Shown piece after piece: positions 1 through 6,966 of a DNA stretch of 64,000 nucleotides (the first letter of the stretch is position 1; each line of letters begins with the position of its first letter). The translations under genes were made by a program, and so were the position numbers. Location: assembly GCF_003581425.1 (NCBI RefSeq), contig NZ_QXTG01000001.1, forward strand, positions 248,001-312,000, given 5' to 3'. The notes under the pieces were generated by a model that was not told the origin of the DNA, did not search any database, and worked only from the letters and a program-made list of their open reading frames with translations. The DNA comes from Amnibacterium setariae (GTDB lineage Bacteria > Actinomycetota > Actinomycetes > Actinomycetales > Microbacteriaceae).

Positions 1-55
1 GCGGTGCCTCCACCGCGATCCGGACGGTGGACTCGTCGTGCCGGGCGTCCGCCAT
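1..55 (-). CDS. 5' end of a divergent gene, cut by the window edge
   Basis: Reading leftwards from an ATG at 55 there are 18 open codons (MADARHDESTVRIAVEAP...) before the window ends. The position, divergent from the DUF3467 gene and with an open frame to the edge, suggests the start of a real gene, but there is too little protein to name it. Confidence 0.3.
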   Translation of the reverse strand, partial: MADARHDESTVRIAVEAP

Positions 56-77
56 GCGCCCATGCCGGCAGCGGGCC

Positions 78-83
78 CTAGCG
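78..83 (+). promoter_or_regulatory. -10 box of a leaderless promoter (TAGCGT)
   Basis: TAGCGT fits the actinobacterial TANNNT -10 pattern and ends 7 nt before the ATG at 91. There is no Shine-Dalgarno sequence in between, so transcription would begin at or next to the start codon. Confidence 0.5.
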
Positions 84-90
84 TGGGGCC

Positions 91-417
91 ATGACCGATG
101 AGGCCGGGGCGCCCCCCATCGCCGTGACCGTGCCGCCGAAGCAGGAGGTCGGCTCCTTCGCCGACTTCGCCGGCATCTGGCACACGCCGAACACGTTCGT
201 GCTCGACTTCCTCTCCCTCACCTCGCCCGGGCCGCAGCAGCAGCTCGACGAGGACGGGGACGTCGTCGGCGCCATGCCCGCCCGGGTCGCGGCCCGGGTG
301 CGCGTGCCGGCCGAGCAGGTGTTCCAGCTGATCGCGGCGCTGCAGCAGCAGGCGGACCAGTGGCTCGAGGAGACCGGCCGCTCGGAGCCGCCCGAGTCCT
401 GGCTCCCCCACCGGTAG
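91..417 (+). CDS. DUF3467 family protein
   Basis: Small acidic cytoplasmic protein of 108 residues with no membrane segment. The central part (about residues 19-45: an EVGSFADFAGIWHTPNTFV stretch followed by a DFLSLT core) matches my memory of the DUF3467 family, whose members are about 100 residues long, widespread in bacteria and of unknown function. The middle is glutamine/aspartate rich and the C-terminal half (residues 65-95) looks helical. It starts at an ATG placed directly behind a -10-like TAGCGT without a ribosome binding site, consistent with a leaderless mRNA. The neighbour downstream is an unrelated membrane protein, so the context gives no functional clue. Confidence 0.7.
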   Translation: MTDEAGAPPIAVTVPPKQEVGSFADFAGIWHTPNTFVLDFLSLTSPGPQQQLDEDGDVVGAMPARVAARVRVPAEQVFQLIAALQQQADQWLEETGRSEPPESWLPHR

Positions 418-508
418 GGACCGCCGCGACCCCTGGTCCGGGGTCTGGGCGTCGGCGCCGCGGGAGCCCACCATCGACGGGTACCCGCTCGCCCGACCGA
501 GGAGCGCC

Positions 509-1027
509 GTGACCGTCAGCACCGCCCGTCCCGTCCGCATCGACCCGCCGCCGCCCGGCTGGGACGCGAAGCGCCCCGGGACCGACGCCGACCGCACGGC
601 GACGACCGCGATGGTCGCCGGCATCGTCTCCCTCGTCGTGAACCCGCTGCTGATCGCGTCGATCATCGGCATCGTCTCCGGCCGGAGGGCCCTCCGTGCC
701 GGCACCGCGCTGCGGGGACGGGCGATCGCCGGCATCGCGACCGGCATCGCGGGCATCGTCCTGATCGTGCTCGCGGTCGTCGTCGGGTTCCTCATCGGCT
801 TCCTCGGCGCCGCGGCGGCGCACCAGGGCCTCGAGTCCGGGATCGTGCGAGGGATGGCGCAGCAGGGCACGACCCTGACCGACGTGGCGTGCCCGACCTC
901 GCCCGCTCCTCGCACGGGCACGACGCTGGTCTGCACCGGACAGGCGGCGGGCATCGGCCCCGTGCGGATCGACCTCGCCTTCACCTCCGAGACCGCCTAC
1001 ACGGCGCGCGTGGTCCGAGCGGGCTGA
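509..1027 (+). CDS. DUF4190/DUF4333-type membrane protein
   Basis: 172 residues, start GTG at 509 preceded by GAGGAG. The N-terminal 35 residues are proline and charge rich. Two hydrophobic segments follow (about 37-60 and 75-105) separated by a short basic GRRALRAG loop, the arrangement of DUF4190 proteins. The C-terminal part (about 125-172) has two cysteines (VACPTS and LVCTGQ) in a small beta-rich domain resembling DUF4333, expected outside the membrane. Function unknown. The gene ends in a strong palindrome shared with the convergent tRNA gene. The family assignment rests on layout and motif memory. Confidence 0.6.
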   Translation: MTVSTARPVRIDPPPPGWDAKRPGTDADRTATTAMVAGIVSLVVNPLLIASIIGIVSGRRALRAGTALRGRAIAGIATGIAGIVLIVLAVVVGFLIGFLGAAAAHQGLESGIVRGMAQQGTTLTDVACPTSPAPRTGTTLVCTGQAAGIGPVRIDLAFTSETAYTARVVRAG

Positions 1028-1038
1028 GGCCGGGACGA

Positions 1039-1072
1039 CGAAGCGCCCCGGTCCGCGGACCGGGGCGCTTCG
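1039..1072. terminator. Perfect 34-nt palindrome between convergent genes
   Basis: The arms CGAAGCGCCCCGGTCCG and CGGACCGGGGCGCTTCG are perfectly complementary. It lies 12 nt after the DUF4190 gene and 6 nt after the 3' end of the convergent tRNA gene, so it probably ends transcription in both directions. There is no U-tract, as is common in high-GC actinobacteria. Confidence 0.7.
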
Positions 1073-1078
1073 AGTCGG

Positions 1079-1149
1079 AGCGGGCGACGGGAATCGAACC
1101 CGCGCTACCAGCTTGGGAAGCTGGAGTTCTGCCATTGAACTACGCCCGC
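1079..1149 (-). tRNA. tRNA-Gly (anticodon CCC)
   Basis: On the minus strand a complete cloverleaf can be drawn: acceptor GCGGGCG paired with CGCCCGC, D-arm GTTC/GAAC, anticodon stem CCAGC/GCTGG enclosing the loop TTCCCAA (anticodon CCC, reading GGG), and T-arm GCGGG/CCCGT with the loop TTCGATT. The CCA end is not encoded: the bases after the acceptor stem are T, C, C, G. The length to the discriminator base is 71 nt, normal for tRNA-Gly. GGG codons should be common in this GC-rich genome, so a dedicated CCC isoacceptor is expected. Confidence 0.95.
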
Positions 1150-1211
1150 GACGCGCGGCGGACCGCGCCCGGCGAGTGTAGCAACGGCTGCGCGGCGCGC
1201 GCGGCCCCCGG

Positions 1212-1217
1212 TAGGTT
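1212..1217 (+). promoter_or_regulatory. -10 box of a leaderless dcd promoter (TAGGTT)
   Basis: TAGGTT is followed after 6 nt by the GTG start codon of dcd with no ribosome binding site between, the leaderless arrangement common in actinobacteria. Confidence 0.5.
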
Positions 1218-1223
1218 CGACGC

Positions 1224-1829
1224 GTGCTGCTGTCGGATCGGGACATCGCCGCCGAGCTCTCGTCGGGACGGGTGGTGCTGGACCCCTACGAGCCCGGCCT
1301 GCTGCAGCCGTCGAGCTTCGACGTGCGGCTGGACCGCTCGTTCCGCCTGTTCGACAACCACAAGTACGCGGTGATCGACCCCGCGGAGCACCAGCCCGAG
1401 CTGACGCGGCTCGTCGAGACCAAGCCGGACCAGCCGTTCATCCTGCACCCGGGGGAGTTCGTGCTCGGGGCGACGTACGAGGCCGTCACGCTGCCCGACG
1501 ACATCGCCGCCCGGCTCGAGGGCAAGAGCTCGCTCGGCCGGCTGGGGCTGCTCACCCACTCCACGGCGGGCTTCGTCGACCCGGGCTTCACGGGCCACAT
1601 CACCCTCGAGCTGAGCAACGTGGCGACGCTGCCGATCAAGCTCTGGCCGGGCATGAAGATCGGGCAGCTCTGCTTCTTCCGCCTCAGCTCGCCCGCGGAG
1701 AAGCCCTACGGCTCGGGGGAGTACGCCTCCCGGTACCAGGGGCAGCGCGGTCCGACCGCGTCGAGGTCGTACCTGAACTTCACGAAGGCGGACGTGAGCG
1801 CCGCGGACGCCGGCGCCGCCCGGACGTGA
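1224..1829 (+). CDS. dcd: dCTP deaminase
   Basis: 201-residue dCTP deaminase, which makes dUTP from dCTP for thymidylate synthesis. In mycobacteria and relatives the family member also hydrolyses dUTP (DCD:DUT); that is family knowledge and is not decided here. Visible motifs: the nucleotide loop [11 protein letters not shown] (about 99-109), the [12 protein letters not shown] turn (113-124), the catalytic glutamate in ITLEL (E129), and a C-terminal [15 protein letters not shown] segment typical of the lid over the substrate. Full length for the family. The start is the GTG at 1224, placed 6 nt behind a -10-like TAGGTT. No operon partner: tRNA-Gly lies upstream on the other strand and idi converges downstream. 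Confidence 0.95.
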   Translation: MLLSDRDIAAELSSGRVVLDPYEPGLLQPSSFDVRLDRSFRLFDNHKYAVIDPAEHQPELTRLVETKPDQPFILHPGEFVLGATYEAVTLPDDIAARLEGKSSLGRLGLLTHSTAGFVDPGFTGHITLELSNVATLPIKLWPGMKIGQLCFFRLSSPAEKPYGSGEYASRYQGQRGPTASRSYLNFTKADVSAADAGAART

Positions 1830-1841
1830 ATCCGGCCGGGC

Positions 1842-2372
1842 TCAGGCCCGGGCGCTCGCGAGCTCGACGAGCTGCAGGTTCAACCACGGGCTGAACGCCC
1901 ACGGCGCCATGCTCACCGCGACCTCGAGGTCGCCGCCGTCGATCCAGCGGTGCTCCGCGACCTCGTCGGGGTCCGGCTGCACGGGATCGAGGGTCACGGC
2001 CTCGTAGACGGGGCAGATCTCGTTCTCGACGATCCCGCTCGCGTCGACCGCGCGGTAGCGGAAGCCGGGCAGCACGAGCCGCAGGTCCGTGACCGTCACG
2101 CCGAGCTCGTCGTTCGCGCGGCGGGCGATCGCGCCCTCCATGTCCTCGCCGGGGGCGGGGTGGCCGCAGAACGAGTTCGTCCAGACCCCGGGCCACGTCC
2201 GCTTGGAGAGCGCGCGCCGGGTGACCAGCAGCCGGCCCTCCGGATCGCGCAGGTGGCAGCTGAAGGCGAGGTGGAGGGGGGTCTCCTCCGTGTGCACGGT
2301 GGCCTTCGGAGCAGTGCCGATCGGCGTGCCGTCGTCGTCCAGGAGCACCACGAGCTCGTCGGGATCCGTCAT
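1842..2372 (-). CDS. idi: Isopentenyl-diphosphate delta-isomerase, type I
   Basis: 176 residues, Nudix-fold enzyme that interconverts IPP and DMAPP and so feeds prenyl diphosphate synthesis. The two signature sites of type I enzymes are present: TNSFCGHP with the catalytic cysteine C69, and SGIVENEICPVY with the metal-binding and catalytic acidic pair E116/E118. The Nudix-like segment lies around residues 72-92 (GEDMEGAIARRANDELG). It is transcribed away from the carotenoid operon that starts 115 bp away, which fits a role in supplying C5 units for C50 carotenoids (the elongase CrtEb also consumes DMAPP). A palindrome lies in the shared promoter region. Confidence 0.95.
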   Translation of the reverse strand: MTDPDELVVLLDDDGTPIGTAPKATVHTEETPLHLAFSCHLRDPEGRLLVTRRALSKRTWPGVWTNSFCGHPAPGEDMEGAIARRANDELGVTVTDLRLVLPGFRYRAVDASGIVENEICPVYEAVTLDPVQPDPDEVAEHRWIDGGDLEVAVSMAPWAFSPWLNLQLVELASARA

Positions 2373-2410
2373 GTTCGTCGCGCTGTACCCTTGCCCTCGT
2401 GCCCAACTCA

Positions 2411-2432
2411 GACGCCCCCGTTCGGGGGCGTC
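2411..2432. promoter_or_regulatory. Palindrome between the idi and crtB promoters
   Basis: Perfect inverted repeat with arms GACGCCCCCG and CGGGGGCGTC around a TT centre, lying between the divergent idi and crtB genes and upstream of a -10-like TAGGGC (2448-2453) for crtB. It could be an operator acting on both genes or a hairpin in an unmapped transcript. It is not followed by a T-run on either strand. Confidence 0.45.
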
Positions 2433-2487
2433 GGCCGGGCAGCAGCCTAGGGCGTGCCCGGACCGTCCCGGGCGCGGGCCGCGCCTG

Positions 2488-3366
2488 ATGGCCGTCGGTC
2501 CGCTCGAGCGCTACGACCGCGCCGCCGCCCGGTCCTCCGCCGTGGTGATCGGGGAGTACTCCACGTCGTTCGGCCTTGCCGTGCGGCTGCTGCCGGCGCC
2601 GACGCGGGCGCACATCCGCAACGTCTACGCACTCGTCCGCCTCGCCGACGAGGTCGTCGACGGCGTCGCCGAGGCCGCCGGCGTGACGGCGGACCGCATC
2701 GCCGAGGCGCTCGACGAGCTCGAGGCGGACACCTACCGGGCGATGGCGACCGGGTACTCGACGAACCTCGTCGTGCACGCGTTCGCCTCCTCCGCCCGGG
2801 CCGTCGGGATCGAGCGGGAGATCGTCACCCCCTTCTTCACGTCGATGCGGATGGACCTGCAGCGCACCTCCCACACCGACGCCTCCTTCGCGGAGTACGT
2901 CGACGGATCGGCCGAGGTGGTCGGCCTGATGTGCCTCCGCGCCTTCGTCGCCGCCGGCCCCGTTCGGACGTCCGAGCAGCTCGACGTGCTCGAGCGCGGC
3001 GCCCGACGGCTCGGCGCCGCGTTCCAGAAGGTGAACTTCCTGCGCGACCTGGCGGCGGACGCCGACGGGCTCGGCCGCGCCTACTTCCCGGGGGTCGACG
3101 TGACCCGCATCGACGAGGCGACGAAGGAGCGGCTCCTGGCCGACATCGACGAGGACCTCGCGGCCGCCGCCGCGGCGCTGCCGCTGCTCGAACCGGGGCC
3201 GCGCCGCGCGGTCGCGCTCGCCCACGGGCTGTTCGCCGAGCTGGCCGACCGCATCCGCGCGACCCCGGCGGAGACCCTCCGCACCACGCGCATCCGCGTG
3301 CCCGACCCCGCGAAGGCGCGCCTCGCGGCGCTCGCCGTCGCCGGCCGGCTGCCGAGGCGGCGATGA
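2488..3366 (+). CDS. crtB: Phytoene synthase
   Basis: 292-residue squalene/phytoene synthase family enzyme that condenses two GGPP molecules to phytoene, the first committed step of carotenoid synthesis. Both aspartate-rich magnesium-diphosphate motifs are visible: DEVVD at 54-58 and NFLRDLAAD at 182-190. The start is the first in-frame ATG (GPLERYDRAA follows); no good ribosome binding site precedes it and the possible leader is short. The stop overlaps the crtI start as ATGA, so the two are translationally coupled. No geranylgeranyl diphosphate synthase gene accompanies the operon, although related clusters usually begin with crtE; GGPP must come from elsewhere. Confidence 0.95.
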   Translation: MAVGPLERYDRAAARSSAVVIGEYSTSFGLAVRLLPAPTRAHIRNVYALVRLADEVVDGVAEAAGVTADRIAEALDELEADTYRAMATGYSTNLVVHAFASSARAVGIEREIVTPFFTSMRMDLQRTSHTDASFAEYVDGSAEVVGLMCLRAFVAAGPVRTSEQLDVLERGARRLGAAFQKVNFLRDLAADADGLGRAYFPGVDVTRIDEATKERLLADIDEDLAAAAAALPLLEPGPRRAVALAHGLFAELADRIRATPAETLRTTRIRVPDPAKARLAALAVAGRLPRRR

Positions 3367-4940
3367 GCCGCGCGGTCGTCATCGGCGGCGGGATCTCCGG
3401 TCTCGCCGCGGCCGCCCTGCTCGCGGAGGAGGGGCACGAGGTCGTGCTGCTCGAGGCCCGCGACGCCGTCGGGGGCCGTGCGGGGGAGTGGCGGACCGGC
3501 GACTACCGCTTCGAGACCGGCCCCTCCTGGTACCTCATGCCCGAGGTCTTCGACCACTTCTTCAAGCTGCTCGGGTCGAGCGCGGACGCGGAGCTGGAGC
3601 TGCAGCAGCTCGACCCGGGCTACCGCGTCGTGTTCGAGCCGAAGGACGGCGAGGGGGCGGAGGTCGTCGACATCGCGGCGTCGCGCGAGGCGAACCTCGC
3701 GCTCGCCGAACGGCTCGAGCCCGGTGCCGGGCGGGTGCTCGACCGCTACCTCGACTCCGCCCGCTGGGTCTACGAGACCGCGAAGCGCCACTTCCTCTAC
3801 ACGACGTTCCAGGACCTGCGGCCGCTCCTCGTGCGCGACGTCGTCCGCGGGCTGCCGAAGCTCGTGCCGATGCTCACCGAGTCGCTGCACCGCTACGTCA
3901 CGCGCCGGTTCCACGACCCGCGGCTCGCGCAGATCCTGCAGTACCCCGCGGTGTTCCTCGGCAGCTCGCCGTACTCGACGCCCGGCATGTACCACCTGAT
4001 GAGCACGCTCGACCTCGAAGGCGGCGTGCTCTACCCCAAGGGCGGCATCAGCGCGGTCATCGACGCCGTGCGCCGGCAGGCGGAGGCCCGCGGCGTCGAG
4101 ATCCGCACCGGCGCGCCCGCCGCGCGCATCCTCACCGAGGGCACCGCGGGCGGGCGACCGCGCGTGACCGGCGTGCGCACGGCGTCCGGGGAGGTCCTGC
4201 CCGCGGACGTCGTCGTGAGCACGATGGACCTCGAGGCGGCGGAGCGCACGCTGCTGCCGCCCGCCCTGCGCACCTACGGCGCCCGCTGGTGGGCGAAGCG
4301 CACCCCGGGGCCGTCCGCGGTGCTCGCGCTGCTCGGCGTCCGCGGCGAGCTGCCCGAGCTGCTCCACCACACGCTGCTCTTCACCGAGGACTGGCGGACC
4401 AACTTCGCCGCCGTCATGCCGAAGCGCCGGCCCGCTCCGCCGCTGCCGGACGAGCTCTCCCTCTACGTGTGCCGCCCGAGCGCCACCGACGACGTCGCGC
4501 CCGAGGGCCGCGAGAACCTCTTCGTCCTCGTCCCCGTGACCGCGGACACCGCCATCGGGCACGGCGGGGTCGACGGCGCGGGCGACCCCGGCGTCGAGGC
4601 GATCGCGGACCGGGCGATCGACCAGATCGCGCGCTGGACCGGCGTCGACGACCTCCGGGACCGCGTCGAGGTGCGCCGCACGATCGGCCCGGCCGACTTC
4701 GCGGAGGACCTCGCCGCCTGGCAGGGCACCGCGCTCGGGCCGGCGCACACGCTCGCGCAGTCCGCGCTGTTCCGCGCGGGCGACGTGTCGAAGAAGGTCG
4801 ACGGGCTGCTCTTCGCCGGCGGCTCGACGATCCCCGGGATCGGGCTGCCGATGTGCCTCATCAGCGCCGAGCTCGTGGTGAAGCGCCTGCGCGGCGACAC
4901 CTCCGCCGGCCCGCTGCCCGAGCCCCTGGTGCGCCCGTGA
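3363..4940 (+). CDS. crtI: Phytoene desaturase (lycopene-forming)
   Basis: 525-residue FAD-dependent desaturase that introduces double bonds into phytoene to give lycopene. The N-terminus has the dinucleotide-binding VIGGGISGLAAA motif (6-17) followed by LLEARDAVGGRAG, and the C-terminus has the bacterial CrtI signature (GLLFAGGSTIPGIGLPMCL). Typical length for the family. Translation is coupled to crtB through an ATGA overlap, and crtYe follows after 13 nt. It acts at the membrane on the product of CrtB and delivers lycopene to CrtEb and the CrtYe/CrtYf cyclase. Confidence 0.95.
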   Translation: MSRAVVIGGGISGLAAAALLAEEGHEVVLLEARDAVGGRAGEWRTGDYRFETGPSWYLMPEVFDHFFKLLGSSADAELELQQLDPGYRVVFEPKDGEGAEVVDIAASREANLALAERLEPGAGRVLDRYLDSARWVYETAKRHFLYTTFQDLRPLLVRDVVRGLPKLVPMLTESLHRYVTRRFHDPRLAQILQYPAVFLGSSPYSTPGMYHLMSTLDLEGGVLYPKGGISAVIDAVRRQAEARGVEIRTGAPAARILTEGTAGGRPRVTGVRTASGEVLPADVVVSTMDLEAAERTLLPPALRTYGARWWAKRTPGPSAVLALLGVRGELPELLHHTLLFTEDWRTNFAAVMPKRRPAPPLPDELSLYVCRPSATDDVAPEGRENLFVLVPVTADTAIGHGGVDGAGDPGVEAIADRAIDQIARWTGVDDLRDRVEVRRTIGPADFAEDLAAWQGTALGPAHTLAQSALFRAGDVSKKVDGLLFAGGSTIPGIGLPMCLISAELVVKRLRGDTSAGPLPEPLVRP

Positions 4941-4953
4941 CGGGCTCGCGCCC

Positions 4954-5286
4954 GTGACTGGGCTCTACCTCGTCGGCCTGCTCGTCTCCATCGCCGGGCT
5001 CGTGACCCTCGACCTCAGGTGGAGGCTGTTCCTCGGCGCCGCACCCCTGCGGGCGGCGATCGTCCTCGCCGTCGGGGTCGCCGGCTTCCTCGCGTGGGAC
5101 GTGGCCGGCGTCGGGCTCGGGATCTTCTTCGAGGGGCGCAGCACCCTCCTCGTGGGGCTCGACCTCGCGCGCGACGTGCCGCTCGAGGAGCTGTTCTTCC
5201 TGATCCTGCTGTGCCTGTCGGCGATGGAGGCCTTCGCGCTCATGGAGCGCGCCCTCGCGCGGCGGGCGCGGGGCGCCGAGCGGTGA
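4954..5286 (+). CDS. crtYe: C50 carotenoid cyclase subunit
   Basis: 110-residue membrane protein with three hydrophobic segments (about 4-22, 29-50, 70-92), one half of the heterodimeric lycopene cyclase-type enzymes of C50 carotenoid producers. The conserved PLEELFF motif (about residues 74-80) is the hallmark of this family. It starts with GTG and ends in a GTGA overlap with crtYf, implying coupled synthesis of the two subunits in a 1:1 ratio. By family precedent CrtYe/CrtYf cyclises the elongated C50 intermediate; whether epsilon or gamma rings form (decaprenoxanthin or sarcinaxanthin type) cannot be read from the sequence. Confidence 0.88.
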   Translation: MTGLYLVGLLVSIAGLVTLDLRWRLFLGAAPLRAAIVLAVGVAGFLAWDVAGVGLGIFFEGRSTLLVGLDLARDVPLEELFFLILLCLSAMEAFALMERALARRARGAER

Positions 5287-5588
5287 CGACCTACCTGTGG
5301 CTCGCGGCCGGCGTCGCCGTGCCCGTGTCCGTCGTCGCGCTCGTGGTGCTCGCCCTGCACGGCCGCCGCGTGCTGCTCGCGGCGCTTGCCGGTCTCGTCG
5401 CGCTCGTCGCGCTCACCGCGGTGTTCGACAACGTGATCGTGGGGAGCGGGATCGTCGCGTACGACGAGTCCCGGATCCTCGGCGTGCGCCTCGGCGTCGC
5501 GCCCGTGGAGGACTTCTCGTACGCGATCGTCGCCGCCCTCGCGCTGCCCGCGCTCTGGGTGCTGCTCCGCCCGAGGCGGGCCCGGTGA
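5283..5588 (+). CDS. crtYf: C50 carotenoid cyclase subunit
   Basis: 101-residue partner of CrtYe with three hydrophobic segments (about 3-25, 30-50, 75-95). The conserved GVAPVEDF motif (about 74-81) corresponds to PLEE/PVED in the other half of the cyclase. It starts with a GTG that overlaps the crtYe stop (GTGA) and ends in another GTGA overlap with crtEb, so four of the five crt genes are tied together by overlapping codons. The two subunits are expected to form the ring-closing enzyme in the membrane. Confidence 0.88.
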   Translation: MTTYLWLAAGVAVPVSVVALVVLALHGRRVLLAALAGLVALVALTAVFDNVIVGSGIVAYDESRILGVRLGVAPVEDFSYAIVAALALPALWVLLRPRRAR

Positions 5589-6448
5589 TCCGGCACCTGT
5601 TCGTGGCGTCCCGGCCGCTGTCCTGGATCAACACGGCCTACCCGTTCGCGCTCGCCTACCTGCTGCTCGCGCGCCCGGTCGACCCGCTCGCGCTCGTGGT
5701 CGGCACGGTCTACTTCCTCGTCCCGTACAACCTCGCGATGTACGGGATCAACGACGTCTTCGACTACGAGTCGGACCTCCGCAACCCGCGCAAGGGCGGC
5801 GTCGAGGGCGCGGTCCTCGCACCCCGGTACCACCGGCCGACCCTGCTCGCCGCGCTCGTGGCGAACGTGCCGTTCCTCGTCGCGCTGGTGCTGCTCGGCG
5901 GGCCCGCCTCGTGGGTCGTCCTCGCGATCAGCGTCTTCGCCGTCGTCGCGTACAGCGCTCCCGTGCTCCGGTTCAAGGAGCGGCCGGTGCTCGACTCGAT
6001 CACGTCGAGCACGCACTTCGTGAGCCCCGCCGTCTACGGCCTCGCCCTCGCCGGGGTGGCGCCCGACGCCCGCAGCCTGCTCCTCCTCGCCGCGTTCTTC
6101 GGCTGGGGGATGGCCAGCCACGCCTTCGGGGCCGTGCAGGACGTGCCGGCCGACCGGGAGGCGGGCATCGGGTCGGTCGCGACCGTGCTCGGCGCGCGGC
6201 CGACGGTGCTGGGCGCCGCCGCGCTGTACCTGGTCGCCGGCGTGCTCGCGGCCCTCTCGGGCTGGCCGACCGCGCTCGCCGGGCTGCTCGCGCTGCCGTA
6301 CCTCGCGATGGTGCTGCCGTTCGCGACGATCACGGACGCGACCGCGGAGCGGGCGAACCGGGGTTGGCGCCGCTTCCTCGCGATCAACTTCGGCGTCGGC
6401 TTCTGCGTGACGATCCTGGCCATCCTCGCGGCCGCGCTGCGGGCCTGA
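5585..6448 (+). CDS. crtEb: Lycopene elongase (UbiA-type prenyltransferase)
   Basis: 287-residue polytopic membrane enzyme of the UbiA prenyltransferase superfamily. The first aspartate-rich motif is NDVFDYESD (residues 56-64) and the second is DVPADREAG in the loop after the middle helices. In C50 producers CrtEb adds two DMAPP units to lycopene to give the C50 skeleton, which matches its place at the end of a crtB-I-Ye-Yf operon and the neighbouring idi. It starts with GTG overlapping the crtYf stop. About eight membrane helices can be drawn. Confidence 0.92.
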   Translation: MIRHLFVASRPLSWINTAYPFALAYLLLARPVDPLALVVGTVYFLVPYNLAMYGINDVFDYESDLRNPRKGGVEGAVLAPRYHRPTLLAALVANVPFLVALVLLGGPASWVVLAISVFAVVAYSAPVLRFKERPVLDSITSSTHFVSPAVYGLALAGVAPDARSLLLLAAFFGWGMASHAFGAVQDVPADREAGIGSVATVLGARPTVLGAAALYLVAGVLAALSGWPTALAGLLALPYLAMVLPFATITDATAERANRGWRRFLAINFGVGFCVTILAILAAALRA

Positions 6449-6465
6449 CCGGGCACACTGCTGGG

Positions 6466-6966
6466 GTGCGGGGGAAGCGCGTGAAGCGGATCGAGCCGGG
6501 GCCCGGCCAGGAGTCGGTGTGGGACTACCCGCGGCCGCCGGCGGTGGAGGAGAGCTCCGAGCGGATCCGCATCGAGCTGGGCGGCGCGCTCGTGCTGGAC
6601 ACCACGGACTCCCTCCGCGTGCTCGAGACGAGCCACCCGCCGGTCTACTACTTCGCCCCTGACGCCTTCCTCGTGCCCGTGCACGAGGCCGGCGGGCTCA
6701 GCATGTGCGAGTTCAAGGGGATGGCGCACTACCTGACGATCGTCGCGGGGGACCGGATCGCCGTCCGCTCCGCGTGGTCGTACCCCGAGCCCTGGCCGGG
6801 CTACGAGGCGCTCGCCGGCCGGGTCGCGGTCTACCCGTCGCGCATGGACCGCTGCGAGGTCGACGGCGAGGTCGTGACGGCGCAGGAGGGCGACTTCTAC
6901 GGCGGCTGGATCACCTCACGGGTGGTCGGACCCTTCAAGGGCGCGCCCGGCACCCTCGGCTGGTGA
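6466..6966 (+). CDS. DUF427 domain protein
   Basis: 166 residues. The core (about residues 40-130) carries DUF427 features: VVLDTTDSLRVLE-like beta strands, HPPVYYFAPDAF, and CEFKGMAHYLTI with the conserved CxxKG. A GTG at 6481 is an alternative start that would remove five residues. The family is a single small beta-rich domain of unknown biochemical function, common in actinobacteria. It follows crtEb by 17 nt and may be read through from the carotenoid operon, but nothing ties it to pigment synthesis. Its 3' end overlaps the convergent MFS gene by 51 bp. Confidence 0.8.
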   Translation: MRGKRVKRIEPGPGQESVWDYPRPPAVEESSERIRIELGGALVLDTTDSLRVLETSHPPVYYFAPDAFLVPVHEAGGLSMCEFKGMAHYLTIVAGDRIAVRSAWSYPEPWPGYEALAGRVAVYPSRMDRCEVDGEVVTAQEGDFYGGWITSRVVGPFKGAPGTLGW

